Assembly: GCA_963750255.1 (NCBI GenBank)
Contig: CAVVPZ010000006.1
Coordinates: 372,001-436,000 of the forward strand
Source: DATLED01 sp963750255
Lineage (GTDB): Bacteria; Actinomycetota; Acidimicrobiia; Acidimicrobiales; CADCTF01
Length of the DNA: 64,000 nucleotides
Reading direction: 5' to 3'
Position numbers and translations under genes: made by a program. Below the pieces are notes generated by a model. That model was not told the origin of the DNA, ran no database searches, and saw nothing but the letters and a program-made list of their open reading frames with translations. Below are positions 44,977 to 55,000 of this stretch, one piece after another (the stretch's first letter is position 1; every line of letters begins with the position of its first letter).

Positions 44977-45692
44977 GCGACCTCACCGATACCGAAACCA
45001 CCGAATCCGACCTCGACGCCCCGGCTGACGCCGGTGGCGGGGTGGTGACCGAGGACGAGCTCCTCGGCGTCCCCGAGGCGTCAGCCGACGACGCCGAGGG
45101 CGGCGGCGGCGACGACGACGAGTACGAGCCCTACGACAACCCGTACGACCGTCCCGGTGCGTGGTACGTGGTGCACACCTACGCGGGCTACGAGAACAAG
45201 GTCAAGCAGAACATGGCCTCGATGGTGGCGTCGCTCAACCTCGAGGATCGCGTCTTCGAAGTGGTCATCCCGATGGAGGACGTGACCGACTTCAAGAACG
45301 GCAAGCGGGTCGTCGTCCAGAAGAAGATGTTCCCCGGCTACCTGCTCGTTCGGGTCGACATGGACGAGTCGGTCTGGTTCCACATTCGCAACACGCCTGG
45401 CGTCACCGGGTTCGTCGGCCAGGGCGCCAAGCCGATGCCGCTGGCCCGCAAAGACGTCGAGACCTTCCTGTCCGTCAAGGACGAGGGCCCCGAGGCGGCT
45501 CCCAAGAAGGCCCGCCCGAGCACCCTGTTCTCCGAGGGCGAGAGCGTTCGGGTCAAGGAAGGCCCCTTCGCCGACTTCACCGGTCAGATCAACGAGATCA
45601 ACGAGGACCAGATGAAGCTCAAGGTGCTGGTCAACATCTTCGGCCGGGAGACCCCGGTCGAGCTCGGGTTCGACCAGGTCGCCAAGCTCTAA
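44973..45692 (+). CDS. nusG: Transcription antitermination protein NusG
   Basis: A 239-residue transcription elongation factor. The NGN domain is WYVVHTYAGYENKVKQNM to FPGYLLVRVDMDE, and the C-terminal KOW domain is VRVKEGPFADFTGQINEINE. It has an about 60-residue acidic, Asp-rich N-terminal extension, common in actinobacteria. ATG overlaps the secE stop. Confidence 0.96.
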   Translation: MSDLTDTETTESDLDAPADAGGGVVTEDELLGVPEASADDAEGGGGDDDEYEPYDNPYDRPGAWYVVHTYAGYENKVKQNMASMVASLNLEDRVFEVVIPMEDVTDFKNGKRVVVQKKMFPGYLLVRVDMDESVWFHIRNTPGVTGFVGQGAKPMPLARKDVETFLSVKDEGPEAAPKKARPSTLFSEGESVRVKEGPFADFTGQINEINEDQMKLKVLVNIFGRETPVELGFDQVAKL

Positions 45693-45726
45693 CTAGAATC
45701 TCCCGGTCCGAAAGCAAGGAATCGCC

Positions 45727-46152
45727 ATGGCGAAGAAGCGCGTCATCACCACTGTCAAAATCCAACTCCCGGCCGGTGCGGCCACCCCGGCTCCGCCGGT
45801 CGGTACCGCGCTCGGACCGCATGGCGTCTCGACTCCTGAGTTCGTCAAGCAGTACAACGCCGCGACCGAGAACCAGCGGGGCCAGGTCATCCCCGTCGAG
45901 ATCACGATCTTCGAAGATCGCTCGTTCTCCTTCGTCCTGAAGACCCCGCCGACCCCGGCCCTGCTCCGCCAGGCCGCCGGACTCGACAAGGGGTCGGCCA
46001 CGGCCGGCAAGGAAACCGCCGGCACCGTGACCGACGCACAGGTCGAAGAGATCGCCAAGACCAAGATGCCCGACCTCAACGCCAACGACCTCGAGGCCGC
46101 CAAGCTGCAAGTGCGTGGCACCGCCCGGTCGATGGGCATCAAGGTCTCCTAG
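45727..46152 (+). CDS. rplK: 50S ribosomal protein L11
   Basis: A 141-residue protein at the GTPase-associated centre of the 50S subunit. PAGAATPAPPVGTALGPHGV is the conserved proline-rich N-terminus, and SFVLKTPPTPALLRQAAG and ARSMGIKV are typical. It follows nusG by 34 bases with AAGGAA before the ATG. Confidence 0.97.
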   Translation: MAKKRVITTVKIQLPAGAATPAPPVGTALGPHGVSTPEFVKQYNAATENQRGQVIPVEITIFEDRSFSFVLKTPPTPALLRQAAGLDKGSATAGKETAGTVTDAQVEEIAKTKMPDLNANDLEAAKLQVRGTARSMGIKVS

Positions 46153-46162
46153 TCACGCAGTC

Positions 46163-46192
46163 GCCGAGCCGGGACCACCTCACCCGGTCGGC
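46163..46192 (+). promoter_or_regulatory. Hairpin between rplK and rplA
   Basis: GCCG..CCGGG pairs with CCCGG..CGGC around a 9-base loop, with a small internal loop. It lies in the 65-base leader of rplA. L1 represses its own mRNA in other organisms, so this could be a control site; a T-tract is absent. Confidence 0.35.
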
Positions 46193-46217
46193 TCACTCAC
46201 AGAAAGAGGGAGACGAC

Positions 46218-46934
46218 ATGTCGCAAGGAAAGAAGTACACCGACGCTGCCAAGCGCTACGACCGCCAGGCGTTCCACACTGCCGCTGAGGCCGTGGACCT
46301 GGTCAAGTCGCTGGCGCCGGCCAAGTTCGACGAAACCGTCGAGTTGGCCGTCCGTCTCGGCGTCGATCCTCGCCGGGCCGACCAGATGGTGCGCGGCACC
46401 GTCGCACTGCCCTCGGGCACCGGTCGCTCGGTCCGCGTGGCCGTGTTCGCTTCGGGCGAGCAGGCCGAGGCGGCTCGTGCCGCCGGCGCCGAGATCGTGG
46501 GCGCTGATGACCTCGTGGCCCGGGTCGAGGCCGACCAGATGGACTGGGACGTGTCGATCGCGACGCCCGACATGATGGCCCTCGTCGGCCGGGTCGGTCG
46601 CAAGCTTGGCCCCCGCGGCCTCATGCCCAACCCGAAGACGGGCACGGTGACCACCGACGTCGCCAAGGCCGTGGCCGAGGTCAAGGGCGGGCGGGTCGAG
46701 TACCGCACCGATCGCTTCGGCAACGTCCACGTCCCAGTGGGCAAGGTGTCCTTCGACCGCGTCGCGCTCCTCAAGAACGTGCGGGCCGTGCTCGACGAAC
46801 TCACCCGGGTCAAGCCGGCCGCGTCCAAGGGCAAGTACGTCCGATCGGTGACGATGTCGTCGACCATGGGTCCCGGTGTCAAGATCGACTCGACGGCGAC
46901 CAAGATCACCGACGAGGACATGGCCAACGCCTGA
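46218..46934 (+). CDS. rplA: 50S ribosomal protein L1
   Basis: A 238-residue protein of the L1 stalk. Marks: KFDETVELAVRLGVDPRRAD, DDLVARVEADQMDWDVSIAT, KLGPRGLMPNPKTGTVT and SSTMGPGVKID. The ATG has GAGGGAG eight bases upstream. It may repress translation of its own operon. Confidence 0.97.
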   Translation: MSQGKKYTDAAKRYDRQAFHTAAEAVDLVKSLAPAKFDETVELAVRLGVDPRRADQMVRGTVALPSGTGRSVRVAVFASGEQAEAARAAGAEIVGADDLVARVEADQMDWDVSIATPDMMALVGRVGRKLGPRGLMPNPKTGTVTTDVAKAVAEVKGGRVEYRTDRFGNVHVPVGKVSFDRVALLKNVRAVLDELTRVKPAASKGKYVRSVTMSSTMGPGVKIDSTATKITDEDMANA

Positions 46935-46969
46935 CCACTACGCTGGTCCGAAGCTTTTCAACTGATTCG

Positions 46970-47085
46970 CTCGCCGAAGACCTCAGGTCACCCCACATGG
47001 GGCGGTAATGGCTCTCTCGAGAGCCGCCTGACGAGGTGGACTCCCTCCGAAACCACGTTTCCGGGGTGTTCGCTGCCACATCGCG
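46970..47085 (+). ncRNA. rplJ (L10) leader RNA
   Basis: The 183-base gap before rplJ holds the conserved-looking leader: CCGAAGACCTCAGGTC, then GGCGGTAATGGCTCT, a CTCTCGAGAG hairpin and CCGCCTGACGAGGT, which can pair with the first block. This is how L10-leader elements look in actinobacteria, where L10 with L12 binds the leader and represses rplJL translation. Boundaries are approximate. Confidence 0.65.
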
Positions 47086-47117
47086 AGCCCCGATGTCGTG
47101 CAAGGAGGTGAAATCCA

Positions 47118-47774
47118 TTGGACAACCCGAGGCCCGAGAAGGTCGCTGTCGTTGATGAGGTGAAAGCACGCCTCCGCTCGTCGTCGGCCGCCATTCTCAC
47201 CGAATACCGCGGGATGAAGGTGGGCGATCTGTCCACCCTCCGACGTTCCCTCCGGGAGTCGGGCGGTGACTACAAGATCTACAAGAACACCCTCGTCCGC
47301 TTCGCCGTGAAGGACCTCGGCCTCGATGAGCTCGAGTCGTTGCTGGTCGGCCCGACCGCCATTGCCTTCGTCGACGGCGACGCCGTCGGCGTGGCCAAGG
47401 CGTTGCGTGACTATGCCCGCACCAACCCGAACCTCATCGTCAAGGGCGGCGTCCTCGGCGAGAGCGTGCTCTCTGCCGCCGACACTGCCGCCCTGGCCGA
47501 CATCGCTCCCCGCGAGGTCCTGCTCGCCCGCTTCGCCGGTCTGCTCGCTGCCCCCATGCAGCAGTTCGCCGGACTGTTGCAGGCCGTCCCCCGCAACTTT
47601 GCCTACGGGCTCAAGGCCCTCATCGATCAGGGCGGCGCCGCCGGCGCCCCCGCCGTCGAGAGCGAGCCGGAGCCGGCTCCCGAGCCGGAGCCGACGCCCG
47701 AGGTCGAGCCCACCACTGACGCAGTCGCCGCCACCGAGGCGGCACCCACCGAGAACGAAACCACCGAGGAATAA
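47118..47774 (+). CDS. rplJ: 50S ribosomal protein L10
   Basis: A 218-residue stalk base protein. NPRPEKVAVVDEVKARLRSS, LTEYRGMKVGDLSTLRRSLR and YKIYKNTLVRFAV are typical. A 40-residue Glu/Pro/Thr-rich tail follows the fold. TTG 47118 has a strong AAGGAGGTG ten bases upstream, which settles this start. Confidence 0.96.
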   Translation: MDNPRPEKVAVVDEVKARLRSSSAAILTEYRGMKVGDLSTLRRSLRESGGDYKIYKNTLVRFAVKDLGLDELESLLVGPTAIAFVDGDAVGVAKALRDYARTNPNLIVKGGVLGESVLSAADTAALADIAPREVLLARFAGLLAAPMQQFAGLLQAVPRNFAYGLKALIDQGGAAGAPAVESEPEPAPEPEPTPEVEPTTDAVAATEAAPTENETTEE

Positions 47775-47787
47775 GGAAGAAACGAAG

Positions 47788-48174
47788 ATGGCTACCAAGG
47801 AAGAGATCCTCGACTCGATCGCCGGCATGACCGTGCTCGAGCTGAGCGAACTGTTGAAGGACTTCGAAGAGAAGTTCGGCGTCACCGCTGCAGCCCCGGC
47901 TGCAGCTGCTGCGGCCCCGGCCGCCGGTGGCGGCGATGGCGGCGCGGCCGCCGAGGAAGAGCAGGACGAGTTCGACGTCATCCTCACCGGTGCCGGCGAC
48001 AAGAAGATCCAAGTGATCAAGGAAGTCCGCGCCCTGACCTCCCTGGGCCTCAAGGAGGCCAAGGACCTCGTGGACGGTGCCCCCAAGGCCGTCCTCGAGA
48101 AGGTCAACAAGGAAGAGGCCGCCAAGGCCAAGGCCCAGCTCGAAGCGGCTGGCGCCACCGTCGAAGTCAAGTAG
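47788..48174 (+). CDS. rplL: 50S ribosomal protein L7/L12
   Basis: A 128-residue stalk protein. The N-terminal dimerisation part is MTVLELSELLKDFEEKFGV, then an Ala/Gly-rich hinge, then the C-terminal factor-binding domain (FDVILTGAGDKKIQVIKEVR, LGLKEAKDLVDGAPK). The ATG has AAGGAAGAAA upstream, 13 bases after rplJ. Confidence 0.97.
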   Translation: MATKEEILDSIAGMTVLELSELLKDFEEKFGVTAAAPAAAAAAPAAGGGDGGAAAEEEQDEFDVILTGAGDKKIQVIKEVRALTSLGLKEAKDLVDGAPKAVLEKVNKEEAAKAKAQLEAAGATVEVK

Positions 48175-48193
48175 TTCCGCACCACGCGCACGC

Positions 48194-48235
48194 CTCGGCG
48201 CGCCCGGCCCGGTTCTCCGGGCCCGGCGCGCCGAG
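48194..48235 (+). terminator. Very stable hairpin between rplL and rpoB
   Basis: A 19-bp GC-rich stem with one mismatch and a TTCT loop. No T-tract follows. It stands where many bacteria have a partial terminator that sets the ratio between L12 and RNA polymerase, and it is followed by a separate rpoB promoter. The rest of the 300-base gap holds only that promoter and the leader of rpoB. Confidence 0.65.
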
Positions 48236-48328
48236 CTCGCGCCTAGCCACGGACGGGTCGAAAAACTGGTCCTTGACCGGAAGGGCCGGCCGCTTTACCC
48301 TCTCCGCAACCGCCCGGGTTTTGAGGGG

Positions 48329-48357
48329 TTGTCTTTCCCCGCGTGCGTGTCTATGCT
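48329..48357 (+). promoter_or_regulatory. Putative rpoB promoter
   Basis: TTGTCT (48329-48334), a 17-base spacer and TATGCT (48352-48357), about 115 bases before the rpoB TTG start. It fits the housekeeping sigma consensus and lies after the rplL hairpin. Confidence 0.6.
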
Positions 48358-48474
48358 GGTTGGTTGCCGATGCTCGCAGCCAGTGCCCCCCTTGTCGCAA
48401 GGTCCCTGGTTCTGCGCGTCTCCAGCGCCCTTCGCGCCCTCAAAGCGCCCCTGCTGCCCTCGTAGGAGGAACCC

Positions 48475-51400
48475 TTGCCTTCACGTCCCGTCGCCCGGGA
48501 ACGTTTTTCGTTCGCCAACATCGATGAGGTCCTGCCCCTGCCGGACCTGATCTCAATCCAGCGTGACTCCTTCAAGTGGTTCCTGGATCGGGGGATGGCG
48601 GACACGTTCCGCGACATCTCCCCGATCGAGGACTTCACCGGTTCGCTCCGTCTCGAACTCGAGTTCGACCCCGAGGATCCCGACCTGCGCCCGCCCCCGA
48701 AGTTCACGGTGGAGGAGTGCAAGGAAAAGGACATGACCTACAGCGCGCCGATCTTCGTGCGGGCCCGGTTCATGAATGCCTCGACCGGTGAGATCAAGGA
48801 ACAGACGGTCTTCATGGGTGACTTCCCGATGATGACCGACAAGGGCACCTTCATCATCAACGGCACCGAGCGCGTCGTCGTGTCGCAGCTCGTCCGCAGC
48901 CCTGGCGTCATCTTCCAGCTCGGTCGAGACGTCAAGACCGTCGCCACCGGCACCATCCACCCCTACCGAGGTGAGTGGGTCGAGTTCGACGTCGAGGCCA
49001 AGCCGGGCAAGGACGTCACCGCCGGCACCCGCGTCGCTCGAAAGCGCCGCCTGTCGATGTTCGTCCTCCTCCGGGCCCTCGGCTTCGGTGAAGAGGAGTA
49101 CCCGGGCTTCCTGGACAACTTCGTCCGCCACTTCGACTTCCTCGAAGGTCAGTGGGAAAAGGAGCGCGACCTCGCCCCGACCAAGGAAGAGGCGCTCGTC
49201 GAGATCTACAAGCGAGCCCGCCCGGGCGAGCCGCCGAGCCCCGAGTCGGCCCGCGCCTACTTCGAGAACGCGTTCTTCAACCCGAAGCGCTACGACCTCA
49301 CGCGCGTCGGCCGCTACAAGCTCAACAAGAAGCTCGGCCCTGAGATCGAGAAGATCAGCGAGCTCTTCGGCATCCCCCTGGACCGGCCCGACCCCAACCA
49401 GGGCGTGCTCGCACAGGCCGAGATGTTGGCCACGATGACCTACCTGCTCCACCTGGCCAACAACGAGCCCGGCTACCGCCTCGACGACCAGGACCACTTC
49501 GCCAACCGCCGCATCCGCAGCGTCGGCGAGCTGATCCAGAACCAGGTGCGGATCGGGCTCTCCCGCATGGAGCGCGTCGTTCGTGAGCGCATGACCACCC
49601 AGGACGTCGAGGCCATCACGCCCCAGACGCTCATCAACATCCGGCCGGTGGTCGCCGCCATCAAGGAGTTCTTCGGGACGTCGCAGCTGTCGCAGTTCAT
49701 GGACCAGGTCAATCCGTTGTCGGGCCTGGCGCACAAGCGCCGCCTCAGCGCCCTCGGCCCCGGCGGCCTCTCGCGTGAGCGGGCCGGCTTCGAGGTCCGA
49801 GACGTGCACTCGAGCCATTACGGCCGAATGTGTCCCATCGAGACGCCCGAAGGCCCGAACATCGGCCTGATCGGCGCGCTCGCCACCTTCGGTCGGGTCA
49901 ACGAGTACGGCTTCATCGAGACCCCGTATCGCAAGGTGGTCGACGGCCGTGTGACTGAAGAGATCGTGTACATGACGGCCGACTCCGAAGAGGAGTACGT
50001 CATCGCCCAGGCCAACGCCAAGCTCGATGACACCGGCCGGTTCGTCAACGACCGCGTCCTGGTCCGCAAGGGCCCGCAGGGTTCGGCCGTCCGCATCGGC
50101 CAGGGGGCGACGAGCTACGGCTCGACCTCCGAGATCGACCTCGTCCCGCCGGCCGAGGTCGACTACATGGACGTCAGTCCGAAGCAGATCGTCTCGATCT
50201 CCACCGCGCTGATTCCGTTCATCGAGCATGACGACGCCAACCGGGCGCTCATGGGCGCCAACATGCAAAAGCAGGCTGTCCCGCTGCTCAAGCCCGAAGC
50301 GCCCTACATCGGCACCGGTGTCGAGGCCCGCGCCGCCCGCGACGCGGGTGACATCTTCGTCGCCGAGGGCGACGGCACCGTCACCGAGGTCAGCGGCGAC
50401 TCGATCGTGGTCGAGTACACGGCCAACCAAAAGGACCGCCTCGGCCACACCCTCGGTCGTCGCACCTACCGCCTGGCCAAGTTCGACCGCTCCAACCAGG
50501 ACACCTGCATCAACCAGAAGGTCCTCGTCGACGAAGGCCAGAAGGTCAAGACCGGCGACGTGCTGGCCGACGGCGCCTCCACTCACAACGGCGAACTCGC
50601 CCTGGGCAAGAACCTGCTCGTGGCCTTCATGCCGTGGGAGGGCTACAACTACGAAGACGCCATCATCCTCTCCGAGCGCCTCGTCAAGGACGATGTCCTC
50701 ACCTCGATCCATATCGAGAAGCACGAGGTCGACGCCCGCGACACCAAGCTCGGCGCCGAGGAGATCACCCGGGACATCCCCAACCTCTCCGAGGAGATCC
50801 TGAAGGACCTCGACGAGCGCGGCATCATCCGCATCGGCGCCGAAGTCGGCCCCGGCGACGTGCTCGTCGGCAAGGTCACCCCCAAGGGCGAGACCGAGCT
50901 GACCCCCGAGGAGCGCCTCCTGCGCGCCATCTTCGGTGAGAAGGCGCGCGAGGTCCGCGACACCAGCCTCAAGGTGCCGCACGGCCAGACCGGCAAGGTC
51001 ATCAGCGTCCAGGTCTTCAGCCGCGACGACGCCCACGAGCTGCCGCCCGGGGTCAACCAGTTGGTCCGGGTCTACATCGCCCAGAAGCGCAAGATCTCCG
51101 AGGGCGACAAGCTGGCCGGCCGCCACGGCAACAAGGGCGTCATCTCCAAGATCCTCCCGATCGAGGACATGCCCTTCATGGCCGACGGCAGCCAGGTCGA
51201 CATCATTCTCAACCCCCTCGGCGTTCCCAGCCGCATGAACGTCGGCCAGGTGCTCGAGTCGCACCTCGGCTACGCGGCCCGCTGGGGCTGGCCCGAGGTC
51301 ACCGACGATCCGGCCATGCCGGGACAGGCCCCGATCCGCAACACGGTGTCGAAGACCCGCCCTCGCACCGAGCCCGCCGTCTGGGTTTCGACCCCCGTCT

Positions 51401-52071
51401 TCGACGGCGCCCACTGGGACGAGGAGGCCGATGCCGGCCGCCACCCGACCATGAAGCGGATCTTCGAGACGATCAACCCCGAGAGCGCTGACGGCGAGCG
51501 CCTCGTCGGCACCGATGGCAAGGTCACCTTGTACAACGGCCGCACCGGCGAGGCCTACGACAGCCCCATCTCGGTCGGCTACGTCTACATCCTGAAGCTG
51601 GCCCACCTCGTCGACGACAAGATCCACGCCCGCTCGACGGGTCCCTACAGCATGATCACCCAGCAGCCCTTGGGCGGCAAGGCCCAGTTCGGTGGCCAGC
51701 GCTTCGGTGAAATGGAAGTGTGGGCCCTCGAGGCCTACGGCGCGGCCTACGCGCTCCAGGAACTGCTCACCATCAAGTCCGACGACGTCCTCGGCCGCGT
51801 GAAGGTCTACGAGGCGATCGTCAAGGGCGACAACATCCCCGAGCCCGGCATCCCCGAGTCGTTCAAGGTGCTCATCAAGGAGATGCAGTCGCTGTGCCTC
51901 AACGTCGAGGTGCTGTCGAACGACGGCTCCGAGATCGAGATGCGCGAGCTCGACGAGGACGTGTTCCGCACGGCCGAAGAGCTCGGAATCAGCATCGAAC
52001 GACCCGAACGGGGATCGGACGAAGAAGACGCAGAACGAGAGCGCCGGCGCGCGGAACGGAGCAGCTACTGA
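48475..52071 (+). CDS. rpoB: DNA-directed RNA polymerase subunit beta
   Basis: A 1198-residue core RNA polymerase subunit. Marks: the rifampicin region SQFMDQVNPLSGLAHKRRLS and LGPGGLSRERAGFEVRDVH, YGRMCPIETPEGPNIGLIG, KNLLVAFMPWEGYNYEDAI, KLAGRHGNKGVISKI, and GKAQFGGQRFGEMEVWALEA near the end. In the cluster I position the residues Ser, Gln, Asp, His, Arg and Ser match the rifampicin-sensitive form. TTG 48475 has TAGGAGGA six bases upstream. The stop shares a base with the rpoC ATG. Confidence 0.97.
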   Translation: MPSRPVARERFSFANIDEVLPLPDLISIQRDSFKWFLDRGMADTFRDISPIEDFTGSLRLELEFDPEDPDLRPPPKFTVEECKEKDMTYSAPIFVRARFMNASTGEIKEQTVFMGDFPMMTDKGTFIINGTERVVVSQLVRSPGVIFQLGRDVKTVATGTIHPYRGEWVEFDVEAKPGKDVTAGTRVARKRRLSMFVLLRALGFGEEEYPGFLDNFVRHFDFLEGQWEKERDLAPTKEEALVEIYKRARPGEPPSPESARAYFENAFFNPKRYDLTRVGRYKLNKKLGPEIEKISELFGIPLDRPDPNQGVLAQAEMLATMTYLLHLANNEPGYRLDDQDHFANRRIRSVGELIQNQVRIGLSRMERVVRERMTTQDVEAITPQTLINIRPVVAAIKEFFGTSQLSQFMDQVNPLSGLAHKRRLSALGPGGLSRERAGFEVRDVHSSHYGRMCPIETPEGPNIGLIGALATFGRVNEYGFIETPYRKVVDGRVTEEIVYMTADSEEEYVIAQANAKLDDTGRFVNDRVLVRKGPQGSAVRIGQGATSYGSTSEIDLVPPAEVDYMDVSPKQIVSISTALIPFIEHDDANRALMGANMQKQAVPLLKPEAPYIGTGVEARAARDAGDIFVAEGDGTVTEVSGDSIVVEYTANQKDRLGHTLGRRTYRLAKFDRSNQDTCINQKVLVDEGQKVKTGDVLADGASTHNGELALGKNLLVAFMPWEGYNYEDAIILSERLVKDDVLTSIHIEKHEVDARDTKLGAEEITRDIPNLSEEILKDLDERGIIRIGAEVGPGDVLVGKVTPKGETELTPEERLLRAIFGEKAREVRDTSLKVPHGQTGKVISVQVFSRDDAHELPPGVNQLVRVYIAQKRKISEGDKLAGRHGNKGVISKILPIEDMPFMADGSQVDIILNPLGVPSRMNVGQVLESHLGYAARWGWPEVTDDPAMPGQAPIRNTVSKTRPRTEPAVWVSTPVFDGAHWDEEADAGRHPTMKRIFETINPESADGERLVGTDGKVTLYNGRTGEAYDSPISVGYVYILKLAHLVDDKIHARSTGPYSMITQQPLGGKAQFGGQRFGEMEVWALEAYGAAYALQELLTIKSDDVLGRVKVYEAIVKGDNIPEPGIPESFKVLIKEMQSLCLNVEVLSNDGSEIEMRELDEDVFRTAEELGISIERPERGSDEEDAERERRRAERSSY

Positions 52072-55000
52072 TGCTGGACGTCAACGATTTCGAGCAGCTT
52101 CGCATCGGGTTGGCCTCGGCCGACTCCATCCGCACCTGGTCCAACGGCGAAGTCAAGAAGCCCGAGACCATCAACTACCGCACCCTCAAGCCCGAGAAGG
52201 ACGGACTCTTCTGCGAGAAGATCTTCGGCCCCACCAAGGACTGGGAGTGCTACTGCGGCAAGTACAAGCGGGTGCGCTTCCGCGGCATCATCTGCGAGCG
52301 CTGCGGCGTCGAGGTGACCCGCTCCAAGGTGCGCCGCGAGCGCATGGGTCACATCGAGTTGGCCGCGCCTGTTGTCCACATCTGGTACCTCCGCGGCACC
52401 CGCAGCTGGCTCGCCTACCTCCTCATGGGCACCGAAGCCAAGGAAGAACTCAAGGCCAAGCAGCTCGAGAAGGTCATCTACTTCGCCGCCAACCTCGTGA
52501 CCTGGGTCGACGAGGAGAAGCGCCACGAGGATTTGCCCAGCCTCGAAGCCGAGCTGCAGGAAGAGCTCGACGAGATCACCAAGCAGCGCGACCTCGACGT
52601 CGACCGTCGCTTCAAGGCGCTCGAAGACGAGGTTGCCGAACTCGAGAAGTCGGGCGCCAAGGACTCCGAGATCAAGGCCCGCCAGCGGGCTGCAGACAAA
52701 GACCTCGGCCTGATCCGCGATCGAGCCGACGCCGAGCTCGAGCTGGTCAAGCGCGCCTTCGACGAGTTCCGCGACCTCCACGGTCGCAAGGTCATCGATG
52801 ACGAGATGCTCTGGCGCGAGCTCAAGGACCGGTTCTCGGATTACTTCGAAGGCGGTATGGGCGCCGAGGCCATCACCCGCCTCATCGACCGCATCGACTT
52901 CGACTCCGAAGAGATCAAGCTCCGCGAGCAGATCGACGCCAACGACGGTCGTCGGCCCCTGTCGGCCCAGCGCAAGCAGAAGGCCATCAAGCGGCTCAAG
53001 ATCGTCACCGCCTTCAACCGGCGCGACGAGCAGGGCAAGCGCGTCAACGAGCCCCGGGGCATGGTCCTCGACGCCGTCCCCGTCATCCCGCCCGACCTGC
53101 GCCCGATGGTGCAGCTCGACGGTGGTCGCTTCGCGACGTCTGACCTCAACGACTTGTATCGACGGGTCATCAACCGCAACAACCGCCTCAAGCGGCTGCT
53201 CGACCTCGGCGCCCCCGAGATCATCGTCAACAACGAGAAGCGGATGCTCCAGGAGGCCGTCGACGCGCTGTTCGACAACGGTCGCCGCGGGCGGCCCGTG
53301 ACCGGACCGGGCAACCGCCCGCTCAAGTCGCTCTCGGACATGTTGAAGGGCAAGCAGGGCCGGTTCCGCCAGAACCTGCTCGGCAAGCGGGTTGACTACT
53401 CGGGCCGTTCGGTCATCGTGGTCGGCCCGACGCTCAAGCTGCATCAGTGCGGCCTGCCCAAGCAGATGGCGCTCGAGCTGTTCAAGCCCTTCGTGATGAA
53501 GCGGCTCGTCGCCCTCGAGTTGGCCCCCAACATCAAGTCGGCCAAGCGCATGGTCGAGCGTCGCCGGGCCCAGGTGTGGGACGTGCTCGAAGAGGTCATC
53601 AACGAGCACCCCGTCTTCTTGAACCGGGCGCCCACGCTGCACCGACTCGGCATCCAGGCCTTCGAGCCGCAGCTCGTCGAGGGCAAGGCCATCCAGCTTC
53701 ACCCGCTCGTCTGTCGGGCCTTCAACGCCGACTTCGACGGTGACCAGATGGCCGTCCACCTGCCGCTGTCGGCCGAGGCCCAGGCCGAGGCACGCATCCT
53801 CATGCTGTCGTCGAACAACATCCTGTCCCCGGCTTCGGGCCGACCGATGGTCGACCCCACCCAGGACATGATCTTCGGCGCCTACTACCTCACCCTCGAA
53901 GAGGATGGGGTCAAGGGCGAGGGACGCGCCTTCCGTCAGTTGCACGAGGTCGAGCAGGCCTACGAGCGGGGCGAGATCCAGCTCCACGCCCTGATCCAGC
54001 TCCGCGACCCGCGACTCCTCCAGGACGACGGCACCTATCAGCCGACCACCGCCGGCCGGGTCTTCTTCAACGAAGCCCTGCCCGCCGGCTTCCCCTACAT
54101 CAACCACCTCGTCGGCAAGACGGCGCCGCACGGGTCGAACTACCGCAAGGTCGAGCCGATCATGCGGATCGTCGAGACCCTGGCCGACACCTATCCGAAG
54201 AAGGACGTCGCCGAGAGCCTCGACAAGCTCAAGGACCTCGGCTTCAAGTTCGCTTCCCGGTCCGGTCTGACGATCTCGATCGACGACGTCCGCACCCCGC
54301 CCGACAAGCAGCAGATCCTCGACAAGTACGAGAAGGAAGCCGAGAAGGCCGAGCAGCAGTTCAAGCGGGGCATCATCACCGACGACGAGCGGCGCAACAA
54401 GGAAGTCGAGATCTGGGAATCGGCCCGAGGCGAAGTCGGCCGGGCCATGGACCGGACGCTCGGCGAGATGAAGTTCAACCCGCTCGACATGATGGTGACC
54501 TCCGGTGCTCGAGGCAACCCGCAACAGGTGCGCCAGATCGCCGGTATGAAGGGTCTGGTCACCAACCCCAAGGGCGAGATGATCCCCCGCCCGATCACGT
54601 CGTCGTTCCGTGAAGGCCTTTCCGTCCTCGAGTACTTCATCTCCACGCACGGTGCCCGCAAGGGTCTCGCCGACACCGCTCTCCGCACCGCCGACTCTGG
54701 GTACCTCACCCGCCGGCTCGTCGACGTCGCCCAGGAGCTCATCGTCCGCGAGATCGATTGCGGCACCACCCGTGGTCTGTGGCTCGAGGACATCAAGCCC
54801 GACGAACCGGGCCGCCGCACCCACCTCGACTACCGGCTGTATGGCCGGGTGCTCGTCGAGGCGGCCGGCGGATTCGACGCCGGCCACATGTGCGGGGAGG
54901 ACGACGTCGTCGCCCTCCGCGACGACACCTCCGTCGATCGGGTCCGAGTCCGCTCGGTCCTGACCTGCGAGGCCGCCTACGGGATCTGCGCCATGTGCTA

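Noticed and set aside
48553..51627. A 1024-residue minus-strand frame opposite rpoB, and a 1015-residue one opposite rpoC
   Set aside because: Same cause: stop codons on the opposite strand are rare in C-ending codons. No motifs and no ribosome-binding sites.
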